Made by a program: the position numbers and the translations under genes. A stretch of 64,000 nucleotides of DNA, taken from contig JAUSNB010000065.1 of NCBI GenBank assembly GCA_030645615.1, forward strand, positions 33,954 through 97,953, read 5' to 3'. The DNA is from Actinomycetota bacterium (GTDB taxonomy: Bacteria > Actinomycetota > Actinomycetes > S36-B12). A model generated the notes under the pieces. That model made no database searches. It worked only from the letters and a program-made list of their open reading frames with translations, and had not been told where the DNA came from. This document shows positions 1 through 7,575 of this stretch, piece by piece (the first letter of the stretch is position 1; the number at the start of each line of letters is the position of its first letter).

Positions 1-78
1 GCCTTCGCCAAGAACGAGCCCGGCGCCCGCCGGGCTTTGCGGCGCAAGAGCACGGCGCAGGCGTTGCGGAAGCGCTGA
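1..78 (+). CDS. ftsW: FtsW, C-terminal end only (partial)
   Basis: The first 25 codons of the window are open and end in TGA at 76-78, three bases before the murG ATG. The tail is Arg- and Lys-rich with a NEPGARRAL motif, resembling the cytoplasmic C-terminus of actinobacterial FtsW, the SEDS peptidoglycan glycosyltransferase that normally precedes murG in the division cluster. Only this tail is visible, so the call rests mainly on gene order and the tail motif. Confidence 0.6.
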   Translation, partial: AFAKNEPGARRALRRKSTAQALRKR

Positions 79-81
79 CGG

Positions 82-1149
82 ATGCACGTCATCCTCGCCG
101 CCGGCGGCACGGGTGGCCACATCGAGCCGGCCCTGAATGTGGCGGACGCCATCCGTCGCATCGACCCTGCCGTCGGCGTCACCGTGATCGGCAGCGACCG
201 CGGACTTGAGCAGGTGCTCGTCCCGGCTCGTGGCTACGAGTTGATCGCGCTGCCCAGCATCCCGCTTCCGCGTCGCCCCAGCGGCGACCTCGTCCGGCTG
301 GGCCCACGCTTACGACGAGCGGTCCGCGAGGCGGCCGACGCGATGCAGCAGCGGCACGCCTCGGCCGTGCTGGGCTTCGGGGGATACGCGGCCGTGCCCG
401 CGTATCTTGCGGCTCGACGGCTCCAGGTACCGCTGGTGATCCACGAGGCCAACGCCCGGCCCGGCATCGCCAACCGCATGGGGGCACGTTTCGCCCGGGC
501 GGCCTACGAGGCCTACCCGGGGACGATCCGCGGCGCCCGGCCGATGGCGTCACCGCTCCGCCGGGACATCGCGATCCTGGACCGGGCGGCGACCCGGGCG
601 GAGGCTCGCGCGCACTTCGGCCTGAACGCTGATGGACCGGTCCTCCTGGTCTTCGGCGGGTCGCAGGGCGCCAGGCGGCTCAACGACACCGTGGCCCAGT
701 CCGTTCCCCGGCTCTGGGCGGACGGCATCGCGGTCCTGCACGCCTACGGCGCGAGGAACGACCCGCCCGAGGCCAGGCCCGGATACGTGGGCCTGCCCTT
801 CATCGACCGGATGGACCTGGCGTACGCCGCGGCCGACCTCGTGGTCGCGCGGGCGGGGGCGATGACGTGCGCTGAACTGGCCGCGGTGGGACTGCCCGCC
901 GTGTACGTCCCGCTCCCGATCGGCAACGGGGAGCAGAGCCTCAACGCCCGTCCCGTCGTCGACGCGGGCGGCGGCCTGCTGATTGATGACTCGGCGCTCA
1001 CTGCGGAGTGGCTCACCCGAACGGCGGCCGACCTGCTGCACGATGGCAGCAGGCTGGCGGCGATGTCGGCAGCCGCGTACCGGCATGGCGTCCGGGACGC
1101 CGCCGAGCAGTTGGCCCGCATAACCCTGCGGGCGGGAGGGATGCCGTGA
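82..1149 (+). CDS. murG: UDP-GlcNAc:lipid I N-acetylglucosaminyltransferase MurG
   Basis: MurG adds GlcNAc to lipid I to make lipid II at the inner face of the membrane. The 355-residue protein has the GT28 layout: the N-terminal GGTGGH loop at residues 8-13, GFGGY at 98-102, HEAN at 121-124, then the C-terminal UDP-GlcNAc domain with GGSQGARRLN at 192-201, ARAGAMTCAEL at 256-266 and the NGEQ segment near 282-285. The length is normal. The ATG lies three bases after the ftsW stop, and the murC start overlaps the murG stop, so the genes are probably translated together. Confidence 0.96.
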   Translation: MHVILAAGGTGGHIEPALNVADAIRRIDPAVGVTVIGSDRGLEQVLVPARGYELIALPSIPLPRRPSGDLVRLGPRLRRAVREAADAMQQRHASAVLGFGGYAAVPAYLAARRLQVPLVIHEANARPGIANRMGARFARAAYEAYPGTIRGARPMASPLRRDIAILDRAATRAEARAHFGLNADGPVLLVFGGSQGARRLNDTVAQSVPRLWADGIAVLHAYGARNDPPEARPGYVGLPFIDRMDLAYAAADLVVARAGAMTCAELAAVGLPAVYVPLPIGNGEQSLNARPVVDAGGGLLIDDSALTAEWLTRTAADLLHDGSRLAAMSAAAYRHGVRDAAEQLARITLRAGGMP

Positions 1150-2546
1150 CCGGCGTGCTCGAGGGACTTGGTCGGGTCCACATCGTGGGCATCGGCGGGG
1201 CCGGCATGTCCGGCATCGCCCGGATCATGGTCGCCCAGGGGCTGTGCGTGTCCGGCAGCGACGCGAAGGACTCCCGCCGGCTGCAGGCGCTCCGGGCCAT
1301 CGGCGTCGACGCGCGCGTCGGCCACGACGCCGCCATGGTGAGCGGGGCCGACGCGGTGGTCGTGTCCACGGCGATCCCGGCATCCAACCCGGAACGTGCG
1401 GCTGCCGGCGAGCGCGGCATCCCGGTCCTGAGCAGGGCGGCGGCGCTCGCCGCGGTCATGGTCGGCCGGCGCGGGGTAGCCGTCTCGGGAACCCACGGCA
1501 AGACGACGACCACCTCGATGCTCACGGTCGCACTGCAGCACTGCGGGCTGGACCCATCGTTCGCCATCGGCAGCGAACTCAACGAGTCCGGGTCCAACGC
1601 CCATCTGGGGTCGGGTGACGTGTTCGTGGTCGAGGCCGACGAGAGCGACGGTGCCTTCCTGCACCTGGCCCCGGTGGCGGCGATCGTCACGAATGTCGAG
1701 GCCGACCACCTCGACCACTGGGGGACGTTCGAGGCCATCGAGCAAGGGTTCCTCGAGTTCGCGACGGGAGTGCGCGACCGGGATGGCTTCGTCGTGGTGT
1801 GCATCGACGACCTCGGCGGGGCCCGCCTCGCGCAGAGGGCGCGCGAGGCCGGCGTCGACGTTCGCACCTACGGCGAGTCGCACGAGGCCGACTACCGCCT
1901 CGCAGACGCGCGCCTCGAAGGCCTGGGCTGGACCTTCGACACGGTGCACAACGGCGTTCGGCTCGGGGAGATCTCGCTGGCCGTGCCGGGCAAGCACAAT
2001 GCCTTGAATGCGCTTGCCGCGTTCGTCGCTGGGCTCGGCCTGGATTGCCCATCCGCTGACCTGCGCGAGGGGCTGGAGTCGTTCAGTGGCACCCGGCGTC
2101 GCTTCGACTTCAAGGGGCAGGTCGCGGGCGTCCGGGTCTTCGACGACTATGCGCACCACCCGACGGAGATCGACGCCACCCTGCGCGCCGCTCGTGACGT
2201 CGTGGGCAGCGGCCGGCTCGTCGTGGCGTTCCAGGCGCACCACTACTACCGGACGGCGATGTTCACCAAGGAGTTCGGGGCGGCCCTCGGCCTGGCTGAC
2301 GAAGTCGTCGTGCTCGAGGTATTCGCCCCGGGCGAGGAGCCGATCCCGGGCGCCAGCGGCCAGACGATGGCAGCCAACGTTCCGCTCCCCCCCGAGCGGG
2401 TGGTGTTCGAGCCGTCATGGTCTGCCGTCGCCGCGCAGCTCGTTGATCGGTCCGCGCCGGGCGACATCATCATGACTCTCGGAGCCGGCGACATCGCGAT
2501 GATCGGCACCGAGGTGCTTGACCTGCTTCGCGCGAGGGACGCGTGA
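1146..2546 (+). CDS. murC: UDP-N-acetylmuramate--L-alanine ligase MurC
   Basis: MurC joins L-alanine to UDP-MurNAc, the first step of stem-peptide synthesis in the cytoplasm. The 466-residue product starts at GTG 1146, which overlaps the murG stop as GTGA and follows a GGAGGG ribosome site. Visible motifs are the N-terminal UDP-binding GIGGAGMS (15-22), the ATP P-loop GTHGKTTTT (115-123), EADESD (163-168), VTNVEADHLDHW (181-192) and the C-terminal DDYAHHPTEI. The reading frame stays open further upstream, inside murG, but homology begins only at the GTG. No murB or ddl follows, unlike many non-actinobacterial clusters. Confidence 0.96.
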   Translation: MTGVLEGLGRVHIVGIGGAGMSGIARIMVAQGLCVSGSDAKDSRRLQALRAIGVDARVGHDAAMVSGADAVVVSTAIPASNPERAAAGERGIPVLSRAAALAAVMVGRRGVAVSGTHGKTTTTSMLTVALQHCGLDPSFAIGSELNESGSNAHLGSGDVFVVEADESDGAFLHLAPVAAIVTNVEADHLDHWGTFEAIEQGFLEFATGVRDRDGFVVVCIDDLGGARLAQRAREAGVDVRTYGESHEADYRLADARLEGLGWTFDTVHNGVRLGEISLAVPGKHNALNALAAFVAGLGLDCPSADLREGLESFSGTRRRFDFKGQVAGVRVFDDYAHHPTEIDATLRAARDVVGSGRLVVAFQAHHYYRTAMFTKEFGAALGLADEVVVLEVFAPGEEPIPGASGQTMAANVPLPPERVVFEPSWSAVAAQLVDRSAPGDIIMTLGAGDIAMIGTEVLDLLRARDA

Positions 2547-3259
2547 TGTCGGCCCCGACCATCGACCAGCCTGTCGCGACCGTCGACTTCCGCGATCGCT
2601 CCGGCCGGCGGCGTCGGCTGGTTCGGGCACTCGTCATCGTGCTGATCGCGAGCCTGTCCGCCGCTGCGGTGTGGGTGGTCGGCTTCTCGACGGTACTGGC
2701 CGCCAAGGAGGTTCGTGTCATCGGCGTCGAGGGGGTGGCGGCTGACCAGGTGAGATCCGTCGCGGCCATCCCGGTGGGCGCGCCGCTGGCCCGGATCGAC
2801 ACCGGGCGCGCGCAGGCGGCAGTCCTGGCGCTGCCGTGGGTCGCGACGGCAGAAGTACGTCGGGGCTGGCCGGGCGAGGTCGTGATCGCCGTCGAGGCCC
2901 GCGTGGCCATTGCCGCGCTCGAGGGCTCGGCCGACGCGGTCGACGCGACCGGCACGGCCTTCACCCCGCTGGGGCGGGTGGATCCGGCATTGCCTCGGGT
3001 GCGGGCGACGGGCGTCGGCCTGGCGACCGCCATGGCCGTTCTCTCGGGACTGCCGGACGACCTGGCCGGGCGGGTCGCCTCGGTGGCCGCGACGACGCGG
3101 GACAACGTCGAACTGACCTTGCGGTCAGGAGCCCTCGTGCGATGGGGCAGTCAGGAGCAGGCCGACTTCAAGGCCGACGTTCTGCGGGCCTTGCTGCGCG
3201 AGAAGCGCGACATGTACGACGTGAGCGCCCCCGAACTGCCCACGACCTTCCGCTCCTGA
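2546..3259 (+). CDS. ftsQ: Cell division protein FtsQ (DivIB family)
   Basis: FtsQ is a bitopic divisome protein that links FtsB/FtsL to the septal synthase. The 237-residue product has a basic cytoplasmic N-terminus, one membrane helix at about residues 26-48, and a POTRA domain at about 55-125 starting EVRVIGVEG. ATG 2546 overlaps the murC stop (TGATG) and sits 6 nt after GAGGGA; GTG 2543 is in frame but too close to that site. The family is poorly conserved, so the call uses position, topology and the POTRA-like segment. Confidence 0.9.
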   Translation: MSAPTIDQPVATVDFRDRSGRRRRLVRALVIVLIASLSAAAVWVVGFSTVLAAKEVRVIGVEGVAADQVRSVAAIPVGAPLARIDTGRAQAAVLALPWVATAEVRRGWPGEVVIAVEARVAIAALEGSADAVDATGTAFTPLGRVDPALPRVRATGVGLATAMAVLSGLPDDLAGRVASVAATTRDNVELTLRSGALVRWGSQEQADFKADVLRALLREKRDMYDVSAPELPTTFRS

Positions 3260-3283
3260 CTCTGAAGTCGGACTTGAGAGTCA
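3257..3283 (+). terminator. Stem-loop directly at the ftsQ stop codon
   Basis: An inverted repeat begins on the ftsQ TGA: GACTCTGAAGTC at 3258-3269 pairs with GACTTGAGAGTC at 3271-3282, with one G-G mismatch and an outer T-A pair. There is no U-tract. It may attenuate read-through from ftsQ or stabilise the upstream mRNA so that ftsZ can be set separately. Function is inferred. Confidence 0.4.
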
Positions 3284-3464
3284 CGCTGGCGTGAGGTTCG
3301 CTTGCTCCTTCACCATCCTTCGCTTGCGCAACACGGGTCACTACCCCTACCCTCCCGCCGGTCACGGACCAGACGGATTCTCAGTCTCTCGTTGAGGTTG
3401 AGAGTTTGTGACCGCGAAGCGTCGCCGGGGCAGCCCGCGACATCGAATGAGAGGACGGGCCACC
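3284..3464 (+). promoter_or_regulatory. ftsQ-ftsZ intergenic region, probable ftsZ promoter and leader
   Basis: This 181-base gap is the longest non-coding stretch in the division cluster. It holds a run rich in CCCT/ACCC at about 3340-3357 and a TTGAGGTTGAGAGTT segment near 3391-3405, which partly repeats the TTGAGAGT inside the stem-loop at the ftsQ stop. A GAGAGGA ribosome site lies about 9 nt before the ftsZ GTG. In other actinobacteria ftsZ has its own promoters here; no clear -10 or -35 box could be assigned. Confidence 0.4.
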
Positions 3465-4580
3465 GTGGCGGCTCCGCAGAACTACCTGGCAGTGATCAAG
3501 GTCGTCGGCATCGGCGGAGGCGGCGTCAACGCAGTCAACCGCATGATCGAGGTCGGGCTGAAGGGCGTCGAGTTCATCGCCATCAACACGGACGCGCAGG
3601 CGCTCCTCATGAGCGATGCGGACGTCAAGCTCGACATCGGCCGCGAATTGACCCGTGGCCTCGGCGCCGGCGCCAACCCCGAGGTGGGGAAGAAGGCGGC
3701 GGAGGATCACATCGAGGAGATCGAGGAGGTGCTCAAGGGCGCCGACATGGTCTTCGTGACCGCGGGTGAGGGCGGTGGCACCGGTACCGGTGGCGCGCCG
3801 GTCGTAGCCCGGGTCGCTCGCTCCCTCGGAGCACTCACCATCGGCGTCGTCACCCGGCCGTTCGGCTTCGAGGGCCGCCGCCGCCAGGCGCAGGCCGAGG
3901 CGGGCGTCGACAACCTCAGGGCCGAGGTCGACACGCTCATCGTGATCCCCAACGACCGGTTGCTGTCGCTCGCCGACCGCAACATCAGCATCATCGACGC
4001 GTTCCGCCAGGCTGACCACGTCCTGCTTCAGGGTGTCTCCGGCATCACGGACCTCATCACCACCCCGGGCTTGATCAACCTCGACTTCGCCGACGTCAAG
4101 AGCGTGATGCACGCGGCCGGCTCCGCGCTCATGGGCATCGGCTCAGCACGCGGCGAGGACCGAGCGGTCGAGGCGGCAGAGAAGGCGATCTCGAGCCCGC
4201 TGCTCGAGGCCGGCATCGACGGGGCCCACGGGGTACTGCTGTCTATCTCCGGTGGCAGCGACCTAGGGCTGTTCGAGATCAACGAGGCCGCGCGCCTCGT
4301 CAGTGATGCCGCGCACCCCGACGCCAACATCATCTTCGGCGCGGTCATCGACGACACCCTTGGAGACGAGGTCCGCGTGACGGTCATCGCGGCCGGGTTC
4401 GACGGCGGAGAGCCGCCGACCCGCCGGAGCGCATCGACTACCTCACGGCCGCGCGAGGAGGGGTCGACTGGCGACATCCCTGCCATCGTGGCCCCGTCCC
4501 GGGCGCCTCTCACGCAGCCCCGCACGATCGTGTTCGAGGACAGCGACGACGATCTCGACGTCCCGGACTTCCTGAAGTAG
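3465..4580 (+). CDS. ftsZ: Cell division GTPase FtsZ
   Basis: FtsZ is the tubulin-like GTPase that forms the Z-ring. From GTG 3465 the 371-residue protein begins with the typical actinobacterial [14 protein letters not shown] start, so the in-frame GTG at 3408 is rejected. Motifs are [12 protein letters not shown] (15-26), the tubulin signature [12 protein letters not shown] (101-112) and the T7 loop NLDFADVK (205-212). After a variable acidic and Ser/Pro linker the protein ends in DLDVPDFLK, the conserved C-terminal peptide that binds SepF, which is encoded 1.6 kb downstream. Confidence 0.97.
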   Translation: MAAPQNYLAVIKVVGIGGGGVNAVNRMIEVGLKGVEFIAINTDAQALLMSDADVKLDIGRELTRGLGAGANPEVGKKAAEDHIEEIEEVLKGADMVFVTAGEGGGTGTGGAPVVARVARSLGALTIGVVTRPFGFEGRRRQAQAEAGVDNLRAEVDTLIVIPNDRLLSLADRNISIIDAFRQADHVLLQGVSGITDLITTPGLINLDFADVKSVMHAAGSALMGIGSARGEDRAVEAAEKAISSPLLEAGIDGAHGVLLSISGGSDLGLFEINEAARLVSDAAHPDANIIFGAVIDDTLGDEVRVTVIAAGFDGGEPPTRRSASTTSRPREEGSTGDIPAIVAPSRAPLTQPRTIVFEDSDDDLDVPDFLK

Positions 4581-4602
4581 CCGTCAGCGCTCGTCGCGAT
4601 TC

Positions 4603-5364
4603 GTGTTCCCCCTTGCCGTCGGGCGCTCCGAGCCCTCGGCACCCGGTGGCCGCCCTGCAAGATGGGCGGCCACCGGTCGTTCCGGCGGGGTGAGCCCCGA
4701 GCCATACGACACCCTCAACCTGGCCGGGTACGTCGGTGACCTCCCCGGCGCGGTCACCGAGAACCGGGACCGCGTGGCACGGGCGATGGGGTCGAGCGAC
4801 CTGGCCACGATGCGGTGCGTGCACGGAGCCGCCATGGCCCGTGTCCACGGTCCGTCCGAGACCGAGGCCGTCGACGGACTGGTCACGACGAATGCCGGCC
4901 TGGTGCTGCTGGCGCTCGGGGCGGATTGCGTGCCGCTCGCGATCATCGGCACCAACGGGATGGCTATCGGGGTGGCTCATTGCGGCTGGCGTGGCCTGGT
5001 CGGTGACGTCATCGGTGCGGCCGTCAATGCGGTCGCCGCCCTCGCTGGCAGCGTCCATGAGGTCGTCCTTGGCCCCGCCGTGTGCGGTGCGTGCTATCCG
5101 GTTCCCGCCGAGCGCGTCGAGGCGCTGCGCGACGCCGCCTCGCCGGGAGTCTGCGCGGCCGCGATCATGACGACCCGTGACGGGCAGCCGGGCATCGACG
5201 TGCGCGCCGGAGCGCGAGCCCGGGTCATCGAGCTCGGGGTCCCGGCGAGGACCATCCGGCTCGTGGGCGGCTGCACGGTCGAGGACCGGGCACTGTTCTC
5301 GTACCGTCGTGACGGCGTCACGGGCCGTCAGGGCATGGCGGCCTGCATCGGGGAGGGGACATGA
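4603..5364 (+). CDS. pgeF: Peptidoglycan editing factor PgeF (laccase-domain/YfiH family)
   Basis: This 253-residue protein belongs to the laccase-domain (Cu-oxidase_4, YfiH) family, whose E. coli member removes wrongly incorporated residues from muropeptide precursors; older annotations say polyphenol oxidase. The family's zinc/active-site segments are visible: RCVHGAA, ADCVPL, and AHCGWRG with its His and Cys, followed by GPAVCGACYPV. GTG 4603 is the best start, although the first 20 residues are poorly conserved and a strong stem-loop lies within this part. It sits between ftsZ and yggS as in other actinobacteria and overlaps yggS by ATGA. Confidence 0.88.
   Translation: MFPLAVGRSEPSAPGGRPARWAATGRSGGVSPEPYDTLNLAGYVGDLPGAVTENRDRVARAMGSSDLATMRCVHGAAMARVHGPSETEAVDGLVTTNAGLVLLALGADCVPLAIIGTNGMAIGVAHCGWRGLVGDVIGAAVNAVAALAGSVHEVVLGPAVCGACYPVPAERVEALRDAASPGVCAAAIMTTRDGQPGIDVRAGARARVIELGVPARTIRLVGGCTVEDRALFSYRRDGVTGRQGMAACIGEGT
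4643..4676 (+). terminator. Perfect 13-bp stem-loop after ftsZ, inside the 5' end of pgeF
   Basis: CCGGTGGCCGCCC at 4643-4655 is exactly complementary to GGGCGGCCACCGG at 4664-4676, with an 8-nt loop. It lies 63-96 bases past the ftsZ stop and within the first 25 codons of pgeF. No U-tract follows. It could end or attenuate ftsZ transcription, or stabilise the ftsZ 3' end. Confidence 0.45.
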
Positions 5365-6062
5365 ACGAGAGCCGGCGCGATCAGGTCGTGGCCGGACTGG
5401 CGTCCGTTCGCCAGCGCATCGATGCCGCGCGGCAGGCGGCTGGCCGGCGCGACGAGGTGGCCTTGACCGTCGTCACCAAGACGTTCCCCGCCAGCGACGT
5501 CGACGTGCTCGCCAGCCTGGGGGTGGCTGACGTCGGCGAGAACCGCGACCAGGAGGGCCGGGCCAAGAAGGCTGCGGCAGACGCGCCCGGGCTGCGCTGG
5601 CACATGATCGGTCAGCTTCAGCGCAACAAGGCAGCCGGGGTGGCCGGCTGGGCCGACATCGTGGAATCAGTGGATCGCATGGACCTCGTCGCACCGCTCG
5701 CCCGCGGCGCTTCCTCCCGCGAGCACGGGCTCGATGTCCTGATCCAGGTCTGCCTGGACCCTGAGCCCGCTCCCGGTCGCGGGGGAGCCGACCCCCGAAC
5801 CGTCCTTGCCCTGGCCGACGCCATCGCCGCAGAGCCCACGTTGCACCTGCGCGGGGTGATGGGCGTGGCCCCGTATCCAGGTGATCCCGACGAGGCGTTC
5901 GCACGTTTGCGAGCGGTGGCAGACGCGGTTGCGCAGCGTTGGCCGGGAGCCACGACCGTGTCTGCGGGCATGTCGGGGGACCTCGAGCAGGCTGTCCGCC
6001 ACGGGGCGACACAGGTGCGCGTGGGGGGCGCGGTACTCGGCCCGCGACCCCCAGTGCAGTAA
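5361..6062 (+). CDS. yggS: PLP homeostasis protein, YggS/PLPBP family
   Basis: Members of this family bind pyridoxal phosphate and buffer its level without known catalysis; in actinobacteria the gene sits in the division cluster (YlmE). The 233-residue TIM-barrel protein shows the PLP lysine at K40 in VVTKTF, GENRDQEG, the WHMIGQLQRNKA helix, and the phosphate-binding SAGMSGDLEQAVRHGATQVRVG near the C-terminus. ATG 5361 overlaps the pgeF stop. A TAACGT box overlaps its own stop codon and may be the -10 of a sepF promoter. Confidence 0.92.
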   Translation: MNESRRDQVVAGLASVRQRIDAARQAAGRRDEVALTVVTKTFPASDVDVLASLGVADVGENRDQEGRAKKAAADAPGLRWHMIGQLQRNKAAGVAGWADIVESVDRMDLVAPLARGASSREHGLDVLIQVCLDPEPAPGRGGADPRTVLALADAIAAEPTLHLRGVMGVAPYPGDPDEAFARLRAVADAVAQRWPGATTVSAGMSGDLEQAVRHGATQVRVGGAVLGPRPPVQ

Positions 6063-6168
6063 CGTCACCTCAGTGGGATCGGGCATCCCCGTGTGCCTGT
6101 GACCGACGCACACCCGGCATGGGCCGATCACAACGCAGGCTGACCGCGACACAGGAAGACGAGGGGCG

Positions 6169-6729
6169 ATGGCTGGCGCGATGCGCAAGATGGCCGTGTA
6201 TCTCGGTCTCGTCGAAGACCATGACGAGGACGCCTACGACGAGCACGACGAGTACGAGAATGCTCGCCGCTCGTCCCGCGACTCTCGCGCTCGCGGGTAC
6301 GACGACCGTGACGACCGTGACGACCGCTACACCAGTCGCAGCGTCAGGCCGATCCCGGACACCCGTGCGGTGCGCACCTTCCGCAACGACACTGCGGCAC
6401 CCAGCCGGCCCACTTCGGCTCCCCTTGCGGACCGGCGCCCGGCACCGGACCTGAGTCGGATCGAGACGATCCACCCGCGCAGCTACAACGATGCCCGTCG
6501 GATCGGCGAGGACTACCGCGATGGCGTGCCGGTGATCATGAACCTGTCCGAGCTGGACGACCAGGACGCCAAGCGCATCATCGACTTCGCGGCAGGCCTG
6601 GTGTTCGGGTTGCGCGGCTCCATCGAGCGCATCACGAACAAGGTCTTCCTGCTTTCACCGGCCAATGTCGATGTCGGCGACGAGGCACGAGCCCAGATTG
6701 CCAAGGACGGCTTCTTCAACCAGAGCTGA
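6169..6729 (+). CDS. sepF: Z-ring anchoring protein SepF
   Basis: SepF tethers FtsZ to the membrane; actinobacteria lack FtsA and depend on it. The 186-residue protein has a short amphipathic N-terminus ([10 protein letters not shown]), a charged disordered linker containing [10 protein letters not shown] encoded by tandem 9-nt repeats, and the globular SepF core from about residue 100, starting [20 protein letters not shown] and continuing through the [17 protein letters not shown] helix to GFFNQS. ATG 6169 follows a GAGGGG-like site; ATG 6181 is a possible alternative that would begin directly at the membrane helix. Confidence 0.95.
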   Translation: MAGAMRKMAVYLGLVEDHDEDAYDEHDEYENARRSSRDSRARGYDDRDDRDDRYTSRSVRPIPDTRAVRTFRNDTAAPSRPTSAPLADRRPAPDLSRIETIHPRSYNDARRIGEDYRDGVPVIMNLSELDDQDAKRIIDFAAGLVFGLRGSIERITNKVFLLSPANVDVGDEARAQIAKDGFFNQS

Positions 6730-6734
6730 CGACC

Positions 6735-6750
6735 GCGGCCGACCGGCCGC
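6735..6750 (+). terminator. GC-rich hairpin between sepF and yggT
   Basis: Five bases after the sepF stop, GCGGCCG (6735-6741) faces its exact complement CGGCCGC (6744-6750), giving a tight 6-7 bp hairpin. It lacks a U-tract, so it may slow transcription or protect the sepF end rather than terminate. Confidence 0.3.
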
Positions 6751-6769
6751 GCGACCAGGGGAGTGATGG

Positions 6770-7054
6770 ATGGCTGCCGTCGGGCAGGTGCTGGCGACGG
6801 TCCTGTGGCTGTACTGGCTGGTCATGATCGGCCGTCTGGTCCTCGATTTCGTGCAGGTGTTCGCGCGCTCGTGGCAGCCGACGGGCGTGCTTCTGCTGAT
6901 CGCCGAGGCCATCTACACGATCACCGACCCGCCGATCAGGCTCGTCCGCAAGGTTGTCCCGCCGTTGCGCATCGGGTCGATCCAGTTCGACCTCGCCTTC
7001 CTGATCGTCCTCGTCGGCCTGCAGATCCTGATCAACGTCGTCCTCATGCTCTAG
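6770..7054 (+). CDS. yggT: YggT family membrane protein
   Basis: A 94-residue membrane protein with two hydrophobic helices at about residues 8-30 and 70-92, and a conserved basic segment between them ending TDPPIRLVRKVVPPLRIGSI, the YggT-family signature. Its biochemical role is not established; its constant place between sepF and divIVA suggests a part in the division or polar-growth machinery. ATG 6770 is preceded by AGGGGAG with 6-nt spacing; a nearby ATG at 6766 is out of frame. Confidence 0.88.
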   Translation: MAAVGQVLATVLWLYWLVMIGRLVLDFVQVFARSWQPTGVLLLIAEAIYTITDPPIRLVRKVVPPLRIGSIQFDLAFLIVLVGLQILINVVLML

Positions 7055-7110
7055 GCCTGCGAAGCCTCGAATGCGCTGGCCACGGGGCTCGGGTGGAGGA
7101 TGATGCCGTC

Positions 7111-7575
7111 ATGCCATTGACTGCCGCGGACGTGCGCACGACGAAGTTCTCCACGACCCGGATGCGTTCGGGCTACCACATGGACGAGGTCGACGCCTTC
7201 CTCGACGTGATCGAATCCGAGCTTGCCCAACTGGCCGATGAGCTGCAGGGCAAGCGCGATGCCGAAGCCCTCCTGCGAACGCAGGTCGACCAGCTCCAGT
7301 CCCGACTCAGCGCGGCGGAGGAGCGGCTGGCGGCAACAGCGGTCCTCCCTGCCTCCCCAGCCGCGCCGGTTGAGGCATCCGAACCGCAGCCCCCGGCCGA
7401 CATCTCGGCGCTGGTCGCGGGCGACCCGGAGGCCATGACCGTGCTCGCGATTGCCGAGCGCACGGCAGACGAGATCGTGCACTATGCCCAGGTCCGTGCC
7501 GACCGGATCCGGGCCGCGGTGCGCGGGATGCTGGCCGAGCAGCTGGCGATGGTCGACCGCGAGCAGGCCGGCTAG
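7111..7575 (+). CDS. divIVA: DivIVA/Wag31-type polar growth protein, short form
   Basis: DivIVA (Wag31) marks curved membrane at poles and recruits the elongation machinery. The N-terminal lipid-binding domain is clear: MPLTAADVRTTKFSTTRMRS, then GYHMDEVDAFLDVIE, followed by a first coiled coil to about residue 90. An Ala/Pro linker (about 91-112) and a single short helix to residue 154 follow. This is much shorter than typical actinobacterial Wag31 (about 260 residues or more). ATG 7111 is six bases after a GATGAT box, compatible with a leaderless start. The stop TAG lies inside CTAG, shared with the ileS stop on the other strand. Confidence 0.92.
   Translation: MPLTAADVRTTKFSTTRMRSGYHMDEVDAFLDVIESELAQLADELQGKRDAEALLRTQVDQLQSRLSAAEERLAATAVLPASPAAPVEASEPQPPADISALVAGDPEAMTVLAIAERTADEIVHYAQVRADRIRAAVRGMLAEQLAMVDREQAG

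Noticed and set aside
744..2243. Minus-strand open frame across murG and murC
   Set aside because: It spans two clear genes on the other strand, has no domain motif and no ribosome site.
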